Shown here piece after piece: positions 38,825 to 48,551 of a stretch of 64,000 nt of DNA. The stretch covers positions 5,616 to 69,615 of the forward strand of contig JAHEBO010000011.1 of the NCBI GenBank assembly GCA_024642215.1, written 5' to 3'. The first letter of the stretch is position 1. Every line of letters starts with the position of its first letter. The translations under genes were made by a program, and so were the position numbers. Source of the DNA: Limnohabitans sp. Lineage in GTDB: Bacteria > Pseudomonadota > Gammaproteobacteria > Burkholderiales > Burkholderiaceae_C. The notes under the pieces were generated by a model, which saw only the letters and a program-made list of their open reading frames with translations, was not told the origin of the DNA and searched no databases.

Positions 38825-41770
38825 ATGAATTTTGAACTGACATTGACCACTGAGAACGCTATGCAAATTGAGCAAAATCTAACATCCAACCCCCAAGGCT
38901 TCTTGGGTGCTGGCGATGCATCCAACGCATCCGCTGCGGCACCCCATGCTTTGGCCAACTACCAAATCATTCGCCGCAACGGCGCCGTGGTGCCTTTCGA
39001 GCCCAACAAAATTGCAGTGGCCCTGATGAAAGCCTTCTTGGCGGTTCACGGCACACAAGGCGCGGCGTCTGCCAGCGTGCGCGAAGTGGTGGACGGCCTC
39101 ACCCAAACCGTGGTTCGCGCCCTCATGCGCTCACGTCCAGGTGGCGGCACCTTCCACATTGAAGATGTGCAAGACCAGGTTGAACTTGGCCTGATGCGCA
39201 GTAGCAACCACGAAGTGGCACGTGCCTACGTGCTCTACCGTGAACGCCGCACCCAAGAACGCGCCCAAATCAAAGAAGAAAAAGCCGCGGTCAGCAACGT
39301 TCCCACTTTGCACGTTTTGGATGGCGGCCAGCGCGTGCCCCTCGACGTCAACTATTTGCAAGGCCTCATCGTCAACGCCTGCCAAGGTTTGGGCCAAGAC
39401 GTGCATCCCGACCCCATCGTGGCCGAAACCATGCGCAACCTCTACGACGGCGTGCCCATGGAAGAGGTTTACAAGGCGTCCATCTTGGCGTCTCGCACTC
39501 TGATCGAAAAAGATCCTGATTACACCTACGTCACAGCCCGTCTGCTGATGCACACCATTGCCAAGGAAGTTTTGGGCAAAGAGGTGCTCTTGAAGGACAT
39601 GGCTTCTCACTATGTTGACTACTTCCCTGGCTATATCAAAAAGGGCGTCGACAACGGCTTGCTGGACGAAAAACTCCTGCAATTCGACTTGCGCAAGCTG
39701 GCCACAGCCCTCAAAGCCGAACGCGATTTGCAATTCGATTACCTCGGCCTGCAAACTTTGTACGACCGTTACTTCTTGCACGTGCGCAAAACACGCATTG
39801 AGTTGCCCCAGTCTTTCTTTATGCGCGTGGCCATGGGCCTGGCTCTGAACGAAGCCGACCGCGAAGCACGCGCCATCGAGTTCTATGAAGTGCTGTCTTC
39901 ATTCGACTTCATGTCCAGCACCCCCACCCTGTTCAACAGCGCTGGTTTGCGTTCACAGCTGTCCAGCTGCTACCTCACAACAGTGCCCGACGACCTCGAC
40001 GGCATTTACGAGTCCATCAAAGAAAATGCTTTGTTGTCTAAATTTGCAGGCGGCTTGGGCAATGACTGGACACGCGTTCGCGCTTTGGGCAGCCACATCA
40101 AGGGCACCAATGGCGAATCACAAGGCGTGGTGCCTTTCCTCAAAGTGGTCAACGACACTGCTGTGGCCGTGAACCAAGGCGGCAAGCGCAAGGGCGCGGT
40201 CTGCACCTACCTCGAAACATGGCACCTCGACATTGAAGAGTTCCTGGAACTGCGCAAAAACACCGGCGATGACCGCCGCCGTACGCACGACATGAACACC
40301 GCCAACTGGATCCCCGACTTGTTCATGCGCCGTGTCATGGAAAAAGGCACTTGGACTTTGTTCTCGCCTTCCGATTGCCCCGATTTGCATGACAAGTTTG
40401 GCGTTGAGTTCGAAAAAGCCTACGTGGCCTACGAGCAAAAAGCCGCAGCCGGCGAAATCAAGCCCAGCCGCACCATCCAGGCCAACGACCTGTGGCGCAA
40501 AATGCTCTCCATGCTGTTTGAAACAGGCCATCCTTGGATCACATTCAAAGATGCTTGCAACATCCGCTCACCTCAGCAGCACGCTGGCGTGGTGCACTCC
40601 TCCAACCTGTGCACCGAGATCACCTTGAACACCAGCGACACCGAAACAGCGGTGTGCAACTTGGGTTCAGTCAACTTGCCACAGCACTTGATGGACGGCC
40701 CCAACGGCAAACAAATCGACCACGCCAAACTGCAGCGCACCATCAAAACGGCCATGCGCATGCTCGACAACGTGATCGACATCAACTACTACGCGGTCAA
40801 AAAAGCACGCGACTCTAATATGCGTCACCGTCCTGTGGGCTTGGGCCTCATGGGCTTCCAAGACGCGCTGTACCAAAAGCGTGTGCCCTATGCTTCTCAA
40901 GAAGCCGTGGAATTTGCAGACACTTCCATGGAAGCCATTTGCTACTACGCTTACTGGGCGTCTACCGAGTTGGCAGCCGAGCGCGGCAAGTACTCCAGCT
41001 ACAAAGGTTCTTTGTGGGATCAGGGCATCTTGCCTTTGGACACTTTGGACATGCTGCAACAAGCCCGCGGTGGTTATGTTGAAGTGGATCGCAGCAGCAC
41101 CATGGACTGGGACGCTTTGCGCAAGAAGATTGCCAAAGACGGCATGCGCAACTCCAACTGCGTGGCCATTGCGCCTACCGCCACCATCTCCAACATCATT
41201 GGTGTGGACGCTTGCATCGAACCTTGCTTCGGCAATCTGTCGGTCAAGTCCAACTTGTCTGGCGAATTCACCATCATCAACGGCTACCTGGTGCGCGACT
41301 TGAAGCGTTTGGGTCTGTGGGACGACGTCATGGTCATGGACTTGAAACACTTCGACGGCTCACTGCGTCCCATCGACCGTGTGCCTCAAGAAATCAAGGC
41401 CTTGTACGCCACCGCATTTGAAGTGGAAACCACTTGGATTGTGGAAGCTGCAGCGCGTCGCCAAAAATGGATTGACCAAGCGCAATCACTCAACATTTAC
41501 ATGTCTGGCGCGTCTGGTAAAAAATTGGATGACACCTACAAGTTGGCTTGGTTGCGTGGCCTCAAAACCACGTACTACCTGCGCACCATCAGCGCCACAC
41601 ACGCCGAGAAATCGACGGTGTCCAACAACCAAATGAACGCAGTGTCTTCTGGCGCCACCTCCGGCACTGCTGCAGCCAATGCGTCTGCACCTGCACAGTT
41701 CTCAGGCGTGCCCGCCACCGATGTGAAGTTCACAGCGATTGACGATGTGGGTTGCGAGGCTTGCCAATAA
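38825..41770 (+). CDS. nrdA: Ribonucleoside-diphosphate reductase, class Ia, alpha subunit
   Basis: N-terminal ATP-cone; PTLFNSAGLRSQLSSCYL; C-terminal DVGCEACQ; start uncertain (38825 or 38861). Confidence 0.95.
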   Translation: MNFELTLTTENAMQIEQNLTSNPQGFLGAGDASNASAAAPHALANYQIIRRNGAVVPFEPNKIAVALMKAFLAVHGTQGAASASVREVVDGLTQTVVRALMRSRPGGGTFHIEDVQDQVELGLMRSSNHEVARAYVLYRERRTQERAQIKEEKAAVSNVPTLHVLDGGQRVPLDVNYLQGLIVNACQGLGQDVHPDPIVAETMRNLYDGVPMEEVYKASILASRTLIEKDPDYTYVTARLLMHTIAKEVLGKEVLLKDMASHYVDYFPGYIKKGVDNGLLDEKLLQFDLRKLATALKAERDLQFDYLGLQTLYDRYFLHVRKTRIELPQSFFMRVAMGLALNEADREARAIEFYEVLSSFDFMSSTPTLFNSAGLRSQLSSCYLTTVPDDLDGIYESIKENALLSKFAGGLGNDWTRVRALGSHIKGTNGESQGVVPFLKVVNDTAVAVNQGGKRKGAVCTYLETWHLDIEEFLELRKNTGDDRRRTHDMNTANWIPDLFMRRVMEKGTWTLFSPSDCPDLHDKFGVEFEKAYVAYEQKAAAGEIKPSRTIQANDLWRKMLSMLFETGHPWITFKDACNIRSPQQHAGVVHSSNLCTEITLNTSDTETAVCNLGSVNLPQHLMDGPNGKQIDHAKLQRTIKTAMRMLDNVIDINYYAVKKARDSNMRHRPVGLGLMGFQDALYQKRVPYASQEAVEFADTSMEAICYYAYWASTELAAERGKYSSYKGSLWDQGILPLDTLDMLQQARGGYVEVDRSSTMDWDALRKKIAKDGMRNSNCVAIAPTATISNIIGVDACIEPCFGNLSVKSNLSGEFTIINGYLVRDLKRLGLWDDVMVMDLKHFDGSLRPIDRVPQEIKALYATAFEVETTWIVEAAARRQKWIDQAQSLNIYMSGASGKKLDDTYKLAWLRGLKTTYYLRTISATHAEKSTVSNNQMNAVSSGATSGTAAANASAPAQFSGVPATDVKFTAIDDVGCEACQ

Positions 41771-41807
41771 CTTTCAAAGATTCAGGAAATTGGTTTTCAC
41801 AATCTTC

Positions 41808-41860
41808 AAATCACGTCGAAGAAATACAATGCAAAAACGCAACACTTCTTCGCGTGATTT
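41808..41860. other. Long hairpin in the nrdA-nrdB intergenic region
   Basis: AAATCACG(t)CGAAGAA ... TTCTTCGCGTGATTT, 15 bp with one bulge. Confidence 0.65.
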
Positions 41861-41929
41861 CAACTCATTTAAAAACAATGCTTTGCATTTCGTCCGCAAG
41901 CTTTCATAATTCACACATTGGAAATTTCT

Positions 41930-43138
41930 ATGTTGTCCTGGGACGATTCATCTAAACCTGCGTTGCAACCTGCAATGCCAAGCTTTCCCCCAAGTGGTCC
42001 ATCTGCCGACCGCTTCGCTGATCTGTCTTCATTCACAGCCAACACGCCTTCTGCAATGGCGTCAACACCGTCACCCGTCATGACAGCCGCTGGTACGCAA
42101 ACTGCGCCAGCTGGTGCTGCACGCCGCGTTAACGCAGCAGACAAGCGCATCATCAACGGCCAAACCGACGTCAACCAGTTGGTGCCTTTCAAGTACAAAT
42201 GGGCTTGGGAAAAATACCTCGCCACTTGCGCCAACCACTGGATGCCGCAAGAAGTCAACATGACACGCGACATCGCGCTTTGGAAAGACCCCAACGGTTT
42301 AACCGAAGACGAGCGCCGCTTGGTCAAACGCAACTTGGGCTTTTTTGTCACAGCCGACTCTTTGGCTGCCAACAACATCACCTTGGGCACTTACCGCCAC
42401 ATCACGGCGCCCGAGTGCCGTCAGTTCTTGTTGCGTCAAGCTTTTGAAGAAGCCATTCACACCCACGCCTACCAGTACATCACCGAGTCACTGGGTCTGG
42501 ATGAGAGCGAAATCTTCAACGCCTACAACGAAGTTCAGTCCATTCGCGACAAAGACGAGTTCCTGATTCCGTTCATCCACGCCATCATGGACCCCCACTT
42601 CAAAACGGGCACGCAGGAAACTGACCAAACCCTCTTGAAGTCACTCATCGTGTTTGCCTGCCTCATGGAAGGCTTGTTCTTCTACGTGGGCTTCACCCAA
42701 ATTCTGGCCTTGGGTCGTCAAAACAAAATGACAGGTGCTGCCGAGCAGTACCAATACATCTTGCGCGACGAATCCATGCATTGCAACTTCGGCATCGACC
42801 TGATCAACCAGATCAAACTCGAGAACCCCCAGTTGTGGACAGCAGAGTTCAAAGCAGAAATCAATGAGCTGTTCATGAAAGCCGTTGAATTGGAATACCG
42901 TTATGCCGAAGACACCATGCCCCGCGGCGTGCTCGGCCTCAACGCTTCCATGTTCAAAGGCTACTTGCGCTACATCGCCAACCGCCGTGCCACCCAAATC
43001 GGCTTGGAAGCCCTCTTCCCCAACGAAGAGAATCCCTTCCCTTGGATGAGCGAAATGATTGACTTGAAGAAAGAACGTAATTTCTTCGAGACCCGCGTCA
43101 TTGAATACCAGTCGGGCGGCGCCCTGTCTTGGGACTGA
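41930..43138 (+). CDS. nrdB: Ribonucleoside-diphosphate reductase, class Ia, beta subunit
   Basis: RNR small-subunit sequence with diiron ligand regions ([27 protein letters not shown]). Confidence 0.95.
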   Translation: MLSWDDSSKPALQPAMPSFPPSGPSADRFADLSSFTANTPSAMASTPSPVMTAAGTQTAPAGAARRVNAADKRIINGQTDVNQLVPFKYKWAWEKYLATCANHWMPQEVNMTRDIALWKDPNGLTEDERRLVKRNLGFFVTADSLAANNITLGTYRHITAPECRQFLLRQAFEEAIHTHAYQYITESLGLDESEIFNAYNEVQSIRDKDEFLIPFIHAIMDPHFKTGTQETDQTLLKSLIVFACLMEGLFFYVGFTQILALGRQNKMTGAAEQYQYILRDESMHCNFGIDLINQIKLENPQLWTAEFKAEINELFMKAVELEYRYAEDTMPRGVLGLNASMFKGYLRYIANRRATQIGLEALFPNEENPFPWMSEMIDLKKERNFFETRVIEYQSGGALSWD

Positions 43139-43163
43139 TACTTTTTACATGACGTTCCTGTTT

Positions 43164-43210
43164 AAACCTCACACCACGACCGCTCGCAGCGGCGCTGGGG
43201 TGAGGTTTTT
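43164..43210 (+). terminator. Probable nrdB terminator
   Basis: AAACCTCAC...GTGAGGTTTTT with inner stem CCGCT-cgc-AGCGG. Confidence 0.65.
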
Positions 43211-43214
43211 CCCC

Positions 43215-43251
43215 ATTCAAGGTGTTGAGATTCGTTCTCAGCACCTTGAAT
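43215..43251. other. Second long hairpin downstream of nrdB
   Basis: ATTCAAGGTGTTGAGA-ttcgt-TCTCAGCACCTTGAAT, 16-bp stem with one G-U. Confidence 0.75.
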
Positions 43252-43324
43252 CGCTTTGCGACTCCAACATTCGCAAAGTGTTTCACCCTGTTGATTTTTC
43301 TAATTGATCAAGGAGAAAAAAATC

Positions 43325-43852
43325 ATGGCAACTGCAAAAAAAGCGGCACCCAAAAAAGTCGCAGCAAAAAAATCGGCTCCTAAAAAAGCTGTTGTGAAAA
43401 AAGCCGCTGCTCCCAAAAAAGCAGCTCCTAAAAAGGCCGTCGCCAAAAAAGCAGCCGCTCCTAAAAAAGCAGCTCCTAAAAAGGCCGTAGCCAAAAAGGC
43501 AGCAGCTCCTAAAAAAGCAGCTCCTAAAAAGGCCGTAGCTAAAAAGGCAGCAGCTCCTAAAAAAGCAGCTCCTAAGAAAGCCGTCGCTAAAAAAGCAGCA
43601 GCTCCTAAAAAAGCCGCCGCTAAAAAAGCAGCTCCTAAGAAAGCCGCAGCTAAAAAAGCAGCTCCTAAAAAAGCCGCTAAAAAAGCCGTTGCTAAGAAAG
43701 CTGTAAAAAAAGCTGCTCCTAAAAAAGCCGCTAAAAAGCCTGCTAAAAAAGCCGCTAAGAAAGCTGCGAAAGCGCCCGCTGCCCCTGCTGCTGGCACGAC
43801 AGCATTGAATCCTCAAGCTGCATGGCCGTTTCCTTCGGCCGCCAAGCCTTGA
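43325..43852 (+). CDS. Histone H1-like, Ala/Lys/Pro-rich DNA-binding protein
   Basis: MATAKKAAPKKVAAKK...; about four 16-aa repeats (AVAKKAAAPKKAAPKK); C-terminal TALNPQAAWPFPSAAKP. Confidence 0.9.
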   Translation: MATAKKAAPKKVAAKKSAPKKAVVKKAAAPKKAAPKKAVAKKAAAPKKAAPKKAVAKKAAAPKKAAPKKAVAKKAAAPKKAAPKKAVAKKAAAPKKAAAKKAAPKKAAAKKAAPKKAAKKAVAKKAVKKAAPKKAAKKPAKKAAKKAAKAPAAPAAGTTALNPQAAWPFPSAAKP

Positions 43853-43873
43853 TTCAACGTTAATTCGTTAGCC

Positions 43874-43906
43874 AAAGCCCGATGCTGCAAAGCATCGGGC
43901 TTTTTT
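43874..43906 (+). terminator. Rho-independent terminator
   Basis: AAAGCCCGATGCT-gcaa-AGCATCGGGCTTTTTT. Confidence 0.9.
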
Positions 43907-43926
43907 CATGGGGCTTGCAAAGCGCT

Positions 43927-44421
43927 TCAGGGATAAAACGTCAGCAAGCGATAACCCATGAAGCCGCTTTCAGGGTGACGCAGGCCGAGTTGGCGCGACA
44001 AGGACACAATTTGGCCAGGCGCCATCACAGCAGGTGCACCCCAAGACGACAAATCGATCACTTTGCGCATCAGCGCTTGATCTTGAGAATCGGTCAATGT
44101 GAGCTCCACCTGGGGTGTGGCCACCGGCACTTTGGCCGAATTTCTCAGATGGATTTCGAACGACCACTGGGGTGATGGGGGCACGTCATCGACGCCCATT
44201 GGGTTGCGATGCAACAGGTCAATGGCGGCGTGGTCAATGACCACCGCATCGGCAAGTTGCAAAGCCAAAATTTGGCAATCAGCCCAAGCGCACAATTGCG
44301 TCAAGGGGGCTTTCAGTGAAGCTTGGTAAGCAACCAGCAGGTCTTTGTAAAGCAAAGTGGCCTGCAAGATCAAACCCAGAACACCCCCAATTGCCCAGGT
44401 GATCAAGCCCGCATAAGTCAT
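43927..44421 (-). CDS. DUF3426-type protein, short form lacking the N-terminal zinc ribbon
   Basis: TM helix plus DUF3426-like C-terminal domain (WSFEIHLRNSAKVPVATPQVELTLTDSQDQALMRKVI...GYRLLTFYP); starts 4 bp after the prmA stop. Confidence 0.65.
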   Translation of the reverse strand: MTYAGLITWAIGGVLGLILQATLLYKDLLVAYQASLKAPLTQLCAWADCQILALQLADAVVIDHAAIDLLHRNPMGVDDVPPSPQWSFEIHLRNSAKVPVATPQVELTLTDSQDQALMRKVIDLSSWGAPAVMAPGQIVSLSRQLGLRHPESGFMGYRLLTFYP

Positions 44422-44425
44422 CGGT

Positions 44426-45310
44426 TTAACTGCGGTGTGCAGTCATCAAAATCCAGCCATCTTCGCGATCGGCCACCTTCAAAGTCAGGTGAGGGGCATA
44501 AGCTTGGATGAGTTCTTCTTCTTGGCGCTCCAAGATACCGGCAAGCACCAAATGCCCGCCCGCTTGAACGTGACTGCATAGCAGCGGCGCCAGGACCTTC
44601 AAAGGCGTGGCCAAAATATTGGCCAGCACCGTGTTGTATGTGCCTTGCGCCAATTCTGGCAGACCAGCATTCAACTGAACCTCGTTGGCCTGTGCGTTCA
44701 ACTCTGTGGACGTGACCGCAGCTTCATCAATGTCGACAGCATCAATTTGCGACGCACCGAACTTGGCAGCACCAATGGCCAAAATACCAGAACCACAACC
44801 ATAGTCGAGCACGCGTTGACCTTTCACCTCGTGAGTGGCAATCCAACGCAAACACATGCGCGTGGTGGGGTGAGTCCCCGTGCCAAAGGCCAAACCAGGA
44901 TCGAGGCGAATCACTTCGCGCGCCTGTGCTGGCGGCTCGTGCCAGGTGGGCACAATCCAAAATTCAGGCGTAATTTCGACGGGCGCAAACTGTGACTGCG
45001 TGAGACGCACCCAGTCTTGATCAGGCACGGCTGAAATGGACAAGACTTGGCATGAATCAAAAAAATCTTGGGCGGCCAACAACACCGCCGCCTCTTTGGC
45101 AGCCTCTTCTTTGGCAAACAAGGCGACCATTTTGGAGCGCTGCCAACCGTCTTTGGGCGGCGGCATACCAGGCTCGCCAAACAAGGCTTGTTCGTGCTCT
45201 GTTTCTGCGTCGGCATCTTCCACTGACACACTCAAGGCATCCAATGCTTCAAGTGCTTCACTCAAGACATCGACACGTGCCTCGGGGCACAACAAGTTGA
45301 GTTCAAACAT
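44426..45310 (-). CDS. prmA: Ribosomal protein L11 methyltransferase
   Basis: DPGLAFGTGTHPTTRMCLRWI; VLDYGCGSGILAIGAAKFGA. Confidence 0.96.
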   Translation of the reverse strand: MFELNLLCPEARVDVLSEALEALDALSVSVEDADAETEHEQALFGEPGMPPPKDGWQRSKMVALFAKEEAAKEAAVLLAAQDFFDSCQVLSISAVPDQDWVRLTQSQFAPVEITPEFWIVPTWHEPPAQAREVIRLDPGLAFGTGTHPTTRMCLRWIATHEVKGQRVLDYGCGSGILAIGAAKFGASQIDAVDIDEAAVTSTELNAQANEVQLNAGLPELAQGTYNTVLANILATPLKVLAPLLCSHVQAGGHLVLAGILERQEEELIQAYAPHLTLKVADREDGWILMTAHRS

Positions 45311-45313
45311 AGT

Positions 45314-46663
45314 TTAGTTTTTGCGTTGACGCAACCACTCTTCCAGGTAATGGATGTTGGTGCCGCCGGTCACGAATTTGGAATCACGCAAAATTTCACG
45401 GTGCAGTGCAATGTTGGTGCTGATGCCTTCCACCACGGTTTCACCCAAGGCAGTTTGCATGCGGGCAATGGCTTGCTCGCGCGTGTCGCCATGGGCAATG
45501 ATTTTGCCAATCATGGAGTCGTAGTTGGGAGGCACAAAGTAATTGTTGTACACGTGCGAGTCGACGCGAATGCCAGGGCCGCCTGGTGCATGCCAAGTGG
45601 TAATGCGACCTGGTGAAGGTGTGAACTTGAAGGGGTCTTCGGCGTTCACGCGGCATTCAATGGCATGGCCTCGAATTTCGATTTGACGCTGCGTGAAAGG
45701 CAACTTTTCGCCAGCGGCCATCATGATTTGGGTTTTGACAATGTCAATGCCCGTGACCCACTCCGTGACAGGGTGCTCCACTTGCACGCGCGTGTTCATT
45801 TCAATGAAATAGAACTCGCCGTTTTCGTACAAAAATTCGAAGGTGCCCGCGCCGCGGTAGTTGATCTTTTTGCAAGCCGCGACGCAACGCTCGCCAATCT
45901 TGTCGATGAGTTTGCGGGGGATGCCAGGAGCCGGCGCTTCTTCCACCACCTTTTGGTGACGACGCTGCATGGAGCAATCGCGCTCGCCCAAGTAAACCGC
46001 ATTCTTGTGCTTGTCGGCCAAGATTTGGATTTCAATGTGACGTGGGTTTTGCAGGTACTTTTCCATGTACACCGCAGGATTGCCAAATGCAGCACCCGCT
46101 TCGGCCTTGGTCATTTGCACGGCATTGATGAGCGCCGCTTCGGTGTGCACCACTCGCATCCCACGCCCCCCACCACCGCCAGCCGCCTTGATGATGACGG
46201 GGTAGCCAATGCTTTTGGCTGTACGGCGAATGATGACGGGGTCATCGGGCAACTCGCCTTCAGAGCCGGGCACGCAGGGCACGCCCGCTTTGATCATGGC
46301 TTGCTTGGCCGAAACCTTGTCGCCCATGATGCGGATGGACTCGGGCGTAGGGCCAATGAATTGGAAACCACTCTTTTCAACGCGCTCTGCAAAATCGGCG
46401 TTTTCGCTCAGGAAACCATAGCCTGGGTGAATGGCTTCTGCGTCAGTGACCTCGGCAGCCGAAATGATGGCCGGCATGTTGAGGTAACTGAGGTTGGATG
46501 CGGCCGGCCCAATGCAAACGGCTTCTTCTGCCAGCTTGACGTATTTGGCTTCGCGGTCGGCTTCAGAGTAAACCATGACCGCTTTGATGCCGAGCTCGCG
46601 GCATGCACGCTGAATTCGCAGGGCAATTTCCCCGCGATTTGCAACCAGAATTTTCTTGAACAT
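45314..46663 (-). CDS. accC: Acetyl-CoA carboxylase, biotin carboxylase subunit
   Basis: [47 protein letters not shown]. Confidence 0.98.
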   Translation of the reverse strand: MFKKILVANRGEIALRIQRACRELGIKAVMVYSEADREAKYVKLAEEAVCIGPAASNLSYLNMPAIISAAEVTDAEAIHPGYGFLSENADFAERVEKSGFQFIGPTPESIRIMGDKVSAKQAMIKAGVPCVPGSEGELPDDPVIIRRTAKSIGYPVIIKAAGGGGGRGMRVVHTEAALINAVQMTKAEAGAAFGNPAVYMEKYLQNPRHIEIQILADKHKNAVYLGERDCSMQRRHQKVVEEAPAPGIPRKLIDKIGERCVAACKKINYRGAGTFEFLYENGEFYFIEMNTRVQVEHPVTEWVTGIDIVKTQIMMAAGEKLPFTQRQIEIRGHAIECRVNAEDPFKFTPSPGRITTWHAPGGPGIRVDSHVYNNYFVPPNYDSMIGKIIAHGDTREQAIARMQTALGETVVEGISTNIALHREILRDSKFVTGGTNIHYLEEWLRQRKN

Positions 46664-46678
46664 GAGAATCCTGGTGGG

Positions 46679-47167
46679 TTATTCGATGATGTAGAGGGCT
46701 TGACCGTATTCCACAGCCTGGCCGTTTTCACACAAGACTTGCTTCACCGTACCGGCCTTGTCTGATTCGATTTCATTCAAAATCTTCATGGCTTCAATGA
46801 TGCACAGCGTGTCGCCTTCTTTGACGGTATCGCCCACTTGCACAAAAGGTGCAGCGCCGGGGCTGGACGATCTGTAGAACGTGCCTACCATGGGGGATTT
46901 GACGGTATGGCCTGCAGCAGCAGCTTCTGCCGCAACGGCTGCAGCTGTTACAGCCGCGGCTTCTGCAATTTCCGCCACTGTGGGCGCTGCAACGGGCGCA
47001 GCAACTTGAGCAGCTGGCACCATCACTTGTTGGGCAAGGACGGGGGCGCCCGAAGCGACAGGTCCTTTGACAATGCGAACTTTGCCTTCTGCCTCCGTGA
47101 TCTCCAATTCAGTGACGTTGGAGTCGGAAACCAAGTCGATCAAGGTTTTCAATTTGCGCAAATCCAT
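46679..47167 (-). CDS. accB: Acetyl-CoA carboxylase, biotin carboxyl carrier protein
   Basis: Biotinylation motif [40 protein letters not shown]. Confidence 0.97.
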   Translation of the reverse strand: MDLRKLKTLIDLVSDSNVTELEITEAEGKVRIVKGPVASGAPVLAQQVMVPAAQVAAPVAAPTVAEIAEAAAVTAAAVAAEAAAAGHTVKSPMVGTFYRSSSPGAAPFVQVGDTVKEGDTLCIIEAMKILNEIESDKAGTVKQVLCENGQAVEYGQALYIIE

Positions 47168-47314
47168 GTTACCCCCTGTGTTTGCTGTCGAAAACGTGGA
47201 ATTTACACCAAAAACACCGCTAAATGGTTACAAATGCACTCATTTTCACAAACAGGGTGGAAAGAAACGTGATTTTGAATGCCTGCCACCCCTCACAGGG
47301 GCTTGGCTCACGCC

Positions 47315-47902
47315 TTACAAAACCTTTTGCAGCCAGCTGTCCAAATCCTTTTGCTCCAATCTTCCGGCTTTTTGCGCCAAAAGCCTGCCTTTTGCATCGA
47401 AAAGTACGCTGTAAGGTAAAACGCTCTCGGCATTGCCCAAACTGATTCCCAATTGCGTACCATTCAAACCCGCCATGCCATTGGGAAACTGCAAAGGTTT
47501 TTGCAACAAAAAGCGCTTCACCATGCTTGGTTGGTCTACTGCCAAACCGACAACTTGGAAGGATTTAGATTGATTTGCTTTGTAAAAGGCATCAATTAAA
47601 GGAAGTTCCTCAATACAAGGGGGGCACCAGGTGGCCCAGAAATTCACCAGCAAAGGTTGACCGCGAAACGCCGCCATGCGCAATGTGCCGCCTTCTGGCT
47701 TGTCAAACTCTTGTTGCCAAAAGTTTTGAGTTGCCTCGTCCAGAACGCCTTGAGGCTGGTACTTTTGCCAAGCCACAATGGCCCCTGCCAAGCCCGCTGC
47801 CACAGCAACACCGGCTGTGAGCCAATGACGGCGATCCATGCCCTCTTCAGCGACCAGCACGCTGCTGCTTGCTTGTTGTCCTAAATTTTCTTGATCTGAC
47901 AT
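47315..47902 (-). CDS. TlpA-like thiol:disulfide oxidoreductase
   Basis: LLVNFWATWCPPCIEELPLIDAFYKANQ; N-terminal TM; alternative start at 47926. Confidence 0.88.
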   Translation of the reverse strand: MSDQENLGQQASSSVLVAEEGMDRRHWLTAGVAVAAGLAGAIVAWQKYQPQGVLDEATQNFWQQEFDKPEGGTLRMAAFRGQPLLVNFWATWCPPCIEELPLIDAFYKANQSKSFQVVGLAVDQPSMVKRFLLQKPLQFPNGMAGLNGTQLGISLGNAESVLPYSVLFDAKGRLLAQKAGRLEQKDLDSWLQKVL

Positions 47903-47935
47903 TCTTTTTCCACCAACTTCATTCATTTAACCGGA

Positions 47936-48520
47936 TCATGCCTGAATTAGGCGTTGCACAGCAGCCGCATCACCACGCGGCACTCGCCCTTGCGCATCGG
48001 CTTTCAAAGCCCCTCGCACATCGTCATATTCGTTGATCAGCAAATGCACACCGATTTCTTCGCCCAACTCTTTGCAAAAACTGTGAATGCTCAGCGCTTC
48101 GACGGGCTCGCCGTGCAAGCCATTCACGGTGCGAGTCGCAAAATCAACACCCTTGTTGATAAGTTCAATTTCACACGATTTTTCATCATCGCAGAACAAC
48201 TGCAGGTAAATGTCTGACAAACGGGTAGCCGTCCCATGCCACACGGCGCCGCCGAGGTAAGGCCTGAAGTCTTGTAAACGGTGCATCCACATCAACGCAT
48301 GAGTGCGCAAGGCCAAAAGTTCGGCTGGCTGCGTGTCTGCGCAAAAAAGTTCAATGTACTCCCGCACTTGCGCCTCGACCTGGTCGTTGTTGGGCAAGGG
48401 CGTTTTGGACGGCAAGCCCAGCACTTTCAAGGCACGCCGCTTGGCTGGCCCGTATTCCAAGCCCTCCTCCACCACGCATTGGGCAGCCGACGCTGCAATT
48501 TCATCTGTTAAATCTGCCAT
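47936..48520 (-). CDS. Conserved hypothetical protein adjacent to mpl
   Basis: Long frame, no recognised motif; divergent from mpl. Confidence 0.7.
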   Translation of the reverse strand: MADLTDEIAASAAQCVVEEGLEYGPAKRRALKVLGLPSKTPLPNNDQVEAQVREYIELFCADTQPAELLALRTHALMWMHRLQDFRPYLGGAVWHGTATRLSDIYLQLFCDDEKSCEIELINKGVDFATRTVNGLHGEPVEALSIHSFCKELGEEIGVHLLINEYDDVRGALKADAQGRVPRGDAAAVQRLIQA

Positions 48521-48551
48521 AACGCCATTGTGCACCGCCTAAAATCCCCCC

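Noticed and set aside
43431-43680. Regular repeats that could be mistaken for a CRISPR array
   Set aside because: Repeats are contiguous, in frame and encode AAPKK units; there are no unique spacers and no cas genes.
43283-43816. Minus-strand Phe/Ala-rich ORFs (e.g. SGFFSRLFSGFF...) opposite the histone H1-like gene
   Set aside because: Translation of the reverse complement of Lys/Ala repeats; not a real membrane protein or leader peptide.
45665-46765. 366-aa plus-strand ORF opposite accC
   Set aside because: Antisense mirror of accC; no independent coding evidence.
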